Shown here: positions 62,282 to 64,000 of the stretch, in pieces
How positions within the stretch are numbered: position 1 is the first letter of the stretch
How the letters are laid out: each line of letters begins with the position of its first letter
NCBI GenBank assembly: GCA_014549065.1
Contig: JACDOX010000224.1
Location: 794,835-858,834 of the forward strand
DNA from: Cardinalis cardinalis
Taxonomy: Eukaryota > Chordata > Aves > Passeriformes > Cardinalidae
DNA: 64,000 nucleotides
Reading direction: 5' to 3'
Notes under the pieces: model-generated
What the model saw: the letters and a program-made list of their open reading frames with translations, nothing else
The model's database searches: none
Told to the model about the DNA's origin: nothing
Made by a program: the position numbers and the translations under genes

Positions 62282-64000
62282 CATGACCAACCTTTCAGAG
62301 TAGGAAGTCAAATGGAACAGTGTGCCAGGGGAAATTGTTTACAATTTGTGTAATGCTTTGTTCCTGGTAGGGGCTACCAGGCTTACCATTCAGATGTGCT
62401 TTTGTTGTACAGGTAATCACAACTGGTGCTTTTTCCTGTCAAACGGGTCAAAGGGATTTTGTCTTCCATTAGAAGTATGTGGCTTCCCCTCCAGGCACCT
62501 TCTGGGTTTTGCTCCATAGATGTTTTCCTAACATCTTTAAACTTGAGGAGAGTCTTAAGGGCCTGGTGCTTTACAGTGGTAGCGTTGCAGAGGATGATGC
62601 TTTATTAAGGAGGTTTCACTACTAATGGAAGATTTTGTCTACAGGACCTACTTGCTTTGGTGTTGCTACAGAANGGCCACAAAATGTCCTTCATGGAATT
62701 TCTGTATTACATTCACAGTTTGATCCTCAGGCACAGAACACTACTGCACATCTCCTTGTAGGACCAGAGGAATTATTCAAATTAGGCAAGTCACCATCCT
62801 GTGACAGCTGTTTTTGAAATAAATGGTTTATGAATCCTGTTTGATCACTTCTTTGCCAAGTCAGGGACATTGGTAAGGGTTTTTCAGTTAATTTCATAGG
62901 AAAGTGTATTACAAAATGTACATTTTGATCCTTATGATGCTTGTGCTTCTTTGATGGGGCTTTGAGCAGCTTGCTTAAGTGAAGGGCATCCTTGCCCGTT
63001 GCAGAGAAGTTGGAACTTTATGATCTTTTAGGACTCCCCAACCCAAACTATTCTATGAAGATCTCNGTCTGCATCAGTGTAAAAAATGTAGGTAAATGAA
63101 AGTTAACAAGCCTGATCTATACGTTATAATTTGATTTACTANAGAAGACTCTCCACAGACTTGGTTTCTTTTTTTTAAATAAAGGGCAGGTTTTGAGGAT
63201 TATAATGCCTTGATTTCCATATTAAATACTNTGTGTTTTTATTTTTTGCCTCCTGTGTTTGATTTCTGCATTGTCCATAATTACAATGAGATACATTGAC
63301 ATCTTTTTAGATGTGTAAATCCTGACAGAATCAAGTTATTAATATTATTTTGTGAATTCTAGTTGGAGAGCATTTTTTGTTCACTGTGACACAATTTGTA
63401 TAACTTTAGCCCAGTCCTCTTATCAAAACAAATTCAGTGTATCAGCGTTACTTTGGAACTTAGTTGGCAACATAGCTGCCATTGGGTCTCAGCAGGGCTA
63501 ATGAATCAACTTAATTTGAATTCCATAATGAAAGTGTTGCAAAGTGTAGCAAAGATCACTGTCCTTTTATAATAACTGTTGTTAATCAAGATCCCAAATT
63601 GCCTGATGATTCACGTAAACAGAATCAAGAGTTTTTCTGAGTTGTTTCCAGTTGAGTTTTTTAAAGCATTAAAGGTTCTGCCTACCTCAGGTGTGCCAAA
63701 GCATTCTCATTACAGAAGATTGTAGCCTCTGTGAAGTGTTTGGAGGCACCTTTGATTGCTTTCTACTTCCACAGGTAATTACTTCTTTTCTTTATAAATT
63801 ACAACCTATTTTTGTGTTCCTTTCATTTAGAAAGGTGTATTTCTTACTACACCTAATTAAACTTTGTTACTACATCTAATGAAATCTATGATGTGAAAAT
63901 CTATATGGAAGAGTATTCAAGAATTTATTTAGTAGAGAAATCATTGTACTTGGATTGGGTAGGGATGAGAAGAAGCTGGCTGGGTTTACATCCTGTTGGT

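Larger units (their letters stand above)
51609..64000 (+). other. RASA3: RASA3 intron 5 (5' part)
   Basis: At least 12,392 bp of a phase-2 intron. I looked for the next RASA3 exon (the start of C2B, with its conserved aspartate-proline-tyrosine motif) and found only a chance DPY-like reading at 52403 without splice sites or flanking similarity. The stretch holds one CR1 copy at 61069-61637, a 16-bp palindrome at 57081 and a 10-bp-arm hairpin at 62257. Single ambiguous bases are frequent here. The segments at 52.0-52.9 kb and 55.2-55.6 kb have longer open frames and higher GC but no recognised content. Confidence 0.92.

Noticed and set aside
1..64000. Bacterial-type features (operons, CRISPR, toxin systems, prophage)
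   Set aside because: Large introns, canonical spliceosomal junctions, CR1 LINEs and sparse coding rule out a prokaryotic window. No direct-repeat array with regular spacers was seen.

Overview
This is vertebrate nuclear DNA, most likely from a bird. It is AT-rich and CpG-poor. The only coding sequence is four short exons with canonical splice sites separated by introns of 11 to 12 kb, and every interspersed repeat I recognise with confidence belongs to the CR1 LINE family typical of birds and other sauropsids. I see no L1 or Alu-type elements, no bacterial-style gene packing, no tRNA or rRNA gene, and no CRISPR array.

The four exons lie on the + strand at 16150-16267, 27406-27509, 39292-39386 and 51532-51608. 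They join in perfect phase without a stop and encode about 132 consecutive residues of RASA3 (GAP1-IP4BP), a GAP1-family Ras/Rap GTPase-activating protein. The encoded part is most of the first C2 domain (C2A) and the linker to the second. Counting the short first exon known from other vertebrates, which is not in this window, these are exons 2 to 5. The first exon must lie upstream and the rest (C2B, RasGAP, PH and Btk domains) downstream.

Layout: 1-16149 is the 3' part of intron 1. Intron 2 is 11,138 bp, intron 3 is 11,782 bp and intron 4 is 12,145 bp. From 51609 to the end is the first 12.4 kb of intron 5. CR1 copies sit in intron 2 (old, + strand, about 17643-18121), intron 3 (younger, - strand, about 29051-29913) and intron 5 (+ strand, about 61069-61637, with two internal deletions). 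The rest of the introns holds short inverted repeats, micro-duplications and low-complexity tracts, but no second gene that I can support.

The most interesting non-coding signals are a 69-nt pre-miRNA-like stem-loop at 14587-14655, further hairpins at 5472-5517 and 7815-7876, and a (TG)n tract at the exon 3 acceptor inside a long AG-free zone. I found no new multi-gene system; most open frames here are chance stretches in intron DNA.
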